5,474 bases of DNA from an uncultured Nocardiopsis sp. (GTDB taxonomy: Bacteria > Actinomycetota > Actinomycetes > Streptosporangiales > Streptosporangiaceae): NCBI GenBank assembly GCA_937957845.1, contig CALGOD010000432.1, forward strand, positions 1 through 5,474, written 5' to 3'. A program made the translations under genes and the position numbers. This document shows, piece after piece, positions 4,980 to 5,474 of the stretch (positions are counted from its first letter, which is position 1; each line of letters opens with the position of its first letter). Below the pieces are notes generated by a model that was not told where the DNA came from, ran no database searches, and saw nothing but the letters and a program-made list of their open reading frames with translations.

Positions 4980-5474
4980 ATGGGAACTCTGGTACTGCTG
5001 CGACATGGTGAGAGCGTCTGGAACGCGAAGGGCCTGTTCACCGGCTGGGTGGACGTGGACCTCTCCGCGACGGGCGAGGAGGAGGCCCGCCGGGGCGGTG
5101 AGCTGCTCAAGGAGGCCGGCATCCGTCCGGACGTGGTGCACACCTCCCTCCTCAAGCGCGCCATTCGCACCGCGAACCTGGCTCTGGACGCCGCCGACCT
5201 GCACTGGCTTCCGGTCGAGCGCACCTGGCGTCTGAACGAGCGCCACTACGGCGCCCTCCAGGGCAAGGACAAGGCGCAGACGCGCGAGGAGTACGGCGAG
5301 GAACAGTTCATGATCTGGCGCCGCTCCTACGACACCCCGCCGCCGCCCATCGCCGACGACGACACCTACTCGCAGGCCGGGGACGTCCGCTACGGCGAAC
5401 TGCCGCCGGAGCTGCTGCCGCGCACCGAGTGCCTCAAGGACGTGCTGGAGCGTTCCCTGCCGTACTGGTACGAC
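4980..5474 (+). CDS. gpmA: 2,3-bisphosphoglycerate-dependent phosphoglycerate mutase (partial, C-terminus beyond window)
   Basis: The enzyme interconverts 3- and 2-phosphoglycerate in glycolysis and gluconeogenesis. The first 165 residues are present of about 250 expected. They contain the phosphohistidine motif LLRHGE (residues 6-11, His9), FTGWVDVDLS (20-29), TSLLKRAIRTA (55-65, Arg60 being the phosphate-binding arginine), the acid-containing RLNERHYGALQGKDKAQ (84-100, Glu87) and RRSYDTPPPP, all typical of the cofactor-dependent family. The second active-site histidine lies past the edge. ATG 4980 is preferred because relatives start with a similar short MGTLVLLRHG and because TAGGCT lies seven bases upstream, fitting a leaderless message. 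An in-frame ATG at 4962 would add MARLAR but has no clear ribosome site. The gene has its own likely promoter, so its place near mshA reflects conserved order rather than one operon. Confidence 0.94.
   Translation, partial: MGTLVLLRHGESVWNAKGLFTGWVDVDLSATGEEEARRGGELLKEAGIRPDVVHTSLLKRAIRTANLALDAADLHWLPVERTWRLNERHYGALQGKDKAQTREEYGEEQFMIWRRSYDTPPPPIADDDTYSQAGDVRYGELPPELLPRTECLKDVLERSLPYWYD

Noticed and set aside
1..5474. CRISPR arrays, tRNA or rRNA genes, insertion sequences, riboswitches
   Set aside because: No regularly spaced repeats, cloverleaf pattern, transposase motifs or known riboswitch cores were seen on either strand.

Overview
The window comes from the chromosome of a high-GC actinobacterium. 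GC is very high with strong third-position G/C bias, three genes start with GTG, and no TTA codon was noticed in the genes read. It carries mshA, the committing gene of mycothiol synthesis, a thiol made only by actinobacteria. Protein wording fits the Streptosporangiales side of the phylum, perhaps the Nocardiopsis/Thermobifida group, but the genus is an inference. There is no mobile element, tRNA, rRNA or CRISPR array.

Layout. Bases 1-25 (minus strand) hold the first eight codons of a divergent gene, MNRLGELE, which looks like the start of a BlaI/MecI-family repressor. Just upstream are a TAGAAT -10 box placed for leaderless transcription and a TACTACA/TGTCGTA dyad resembling a BlaI operator. 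Bases 67-207 carry short palindromes and a 10-base direct repeat before a macrodomain hydrolase (208-738). After 95 bases comes a two-domain DUF523-DUF1722 protein (834-1817), the architecture of the tRNA 4-thiouridine desulfidase RudS. A 107-base gap with an operator-like dyad precedes an exported serine esterase of the esterase D/antigen 85 fold (1925-2917).

The 109-base gap 2918-3026 is the most informative regulatory stretch. It holds a sigma-R/SigH-type thiol-stress promoter (GGGAACA, 18 bases, GTT) and, overlapping it, a nested inverted repeat with perfect 8-base outer arms. It drives mshA (3027-4325), which is followed after 18 bases by a YbjN-domain gene (4344-4856). A 123-base GC-rich gap with competing hairpins separates this pair from gpmA (4980 to the window end, cut), which seems to have its own leaderless promoter.

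How the genes work together. mshA-ybjN-gpmA is a neighbourhood also seen in mycobacteria (mshA, Rv0487, Rv0488, gpm1), so the right half is conserved core chromosome. The left half is more variable: an ADP-ribose-metabolite hydrolase, a probable tRNA sulfur-removal enzyme and an exported esterase, with no proven functional link. No clearly new multi-gene system is visible. The items most worth following are the sigma-R promoter with its overlapping dyad, the BlaI-like operator at the left edge, and a RudS-type desulfidase in an actinobacterium.
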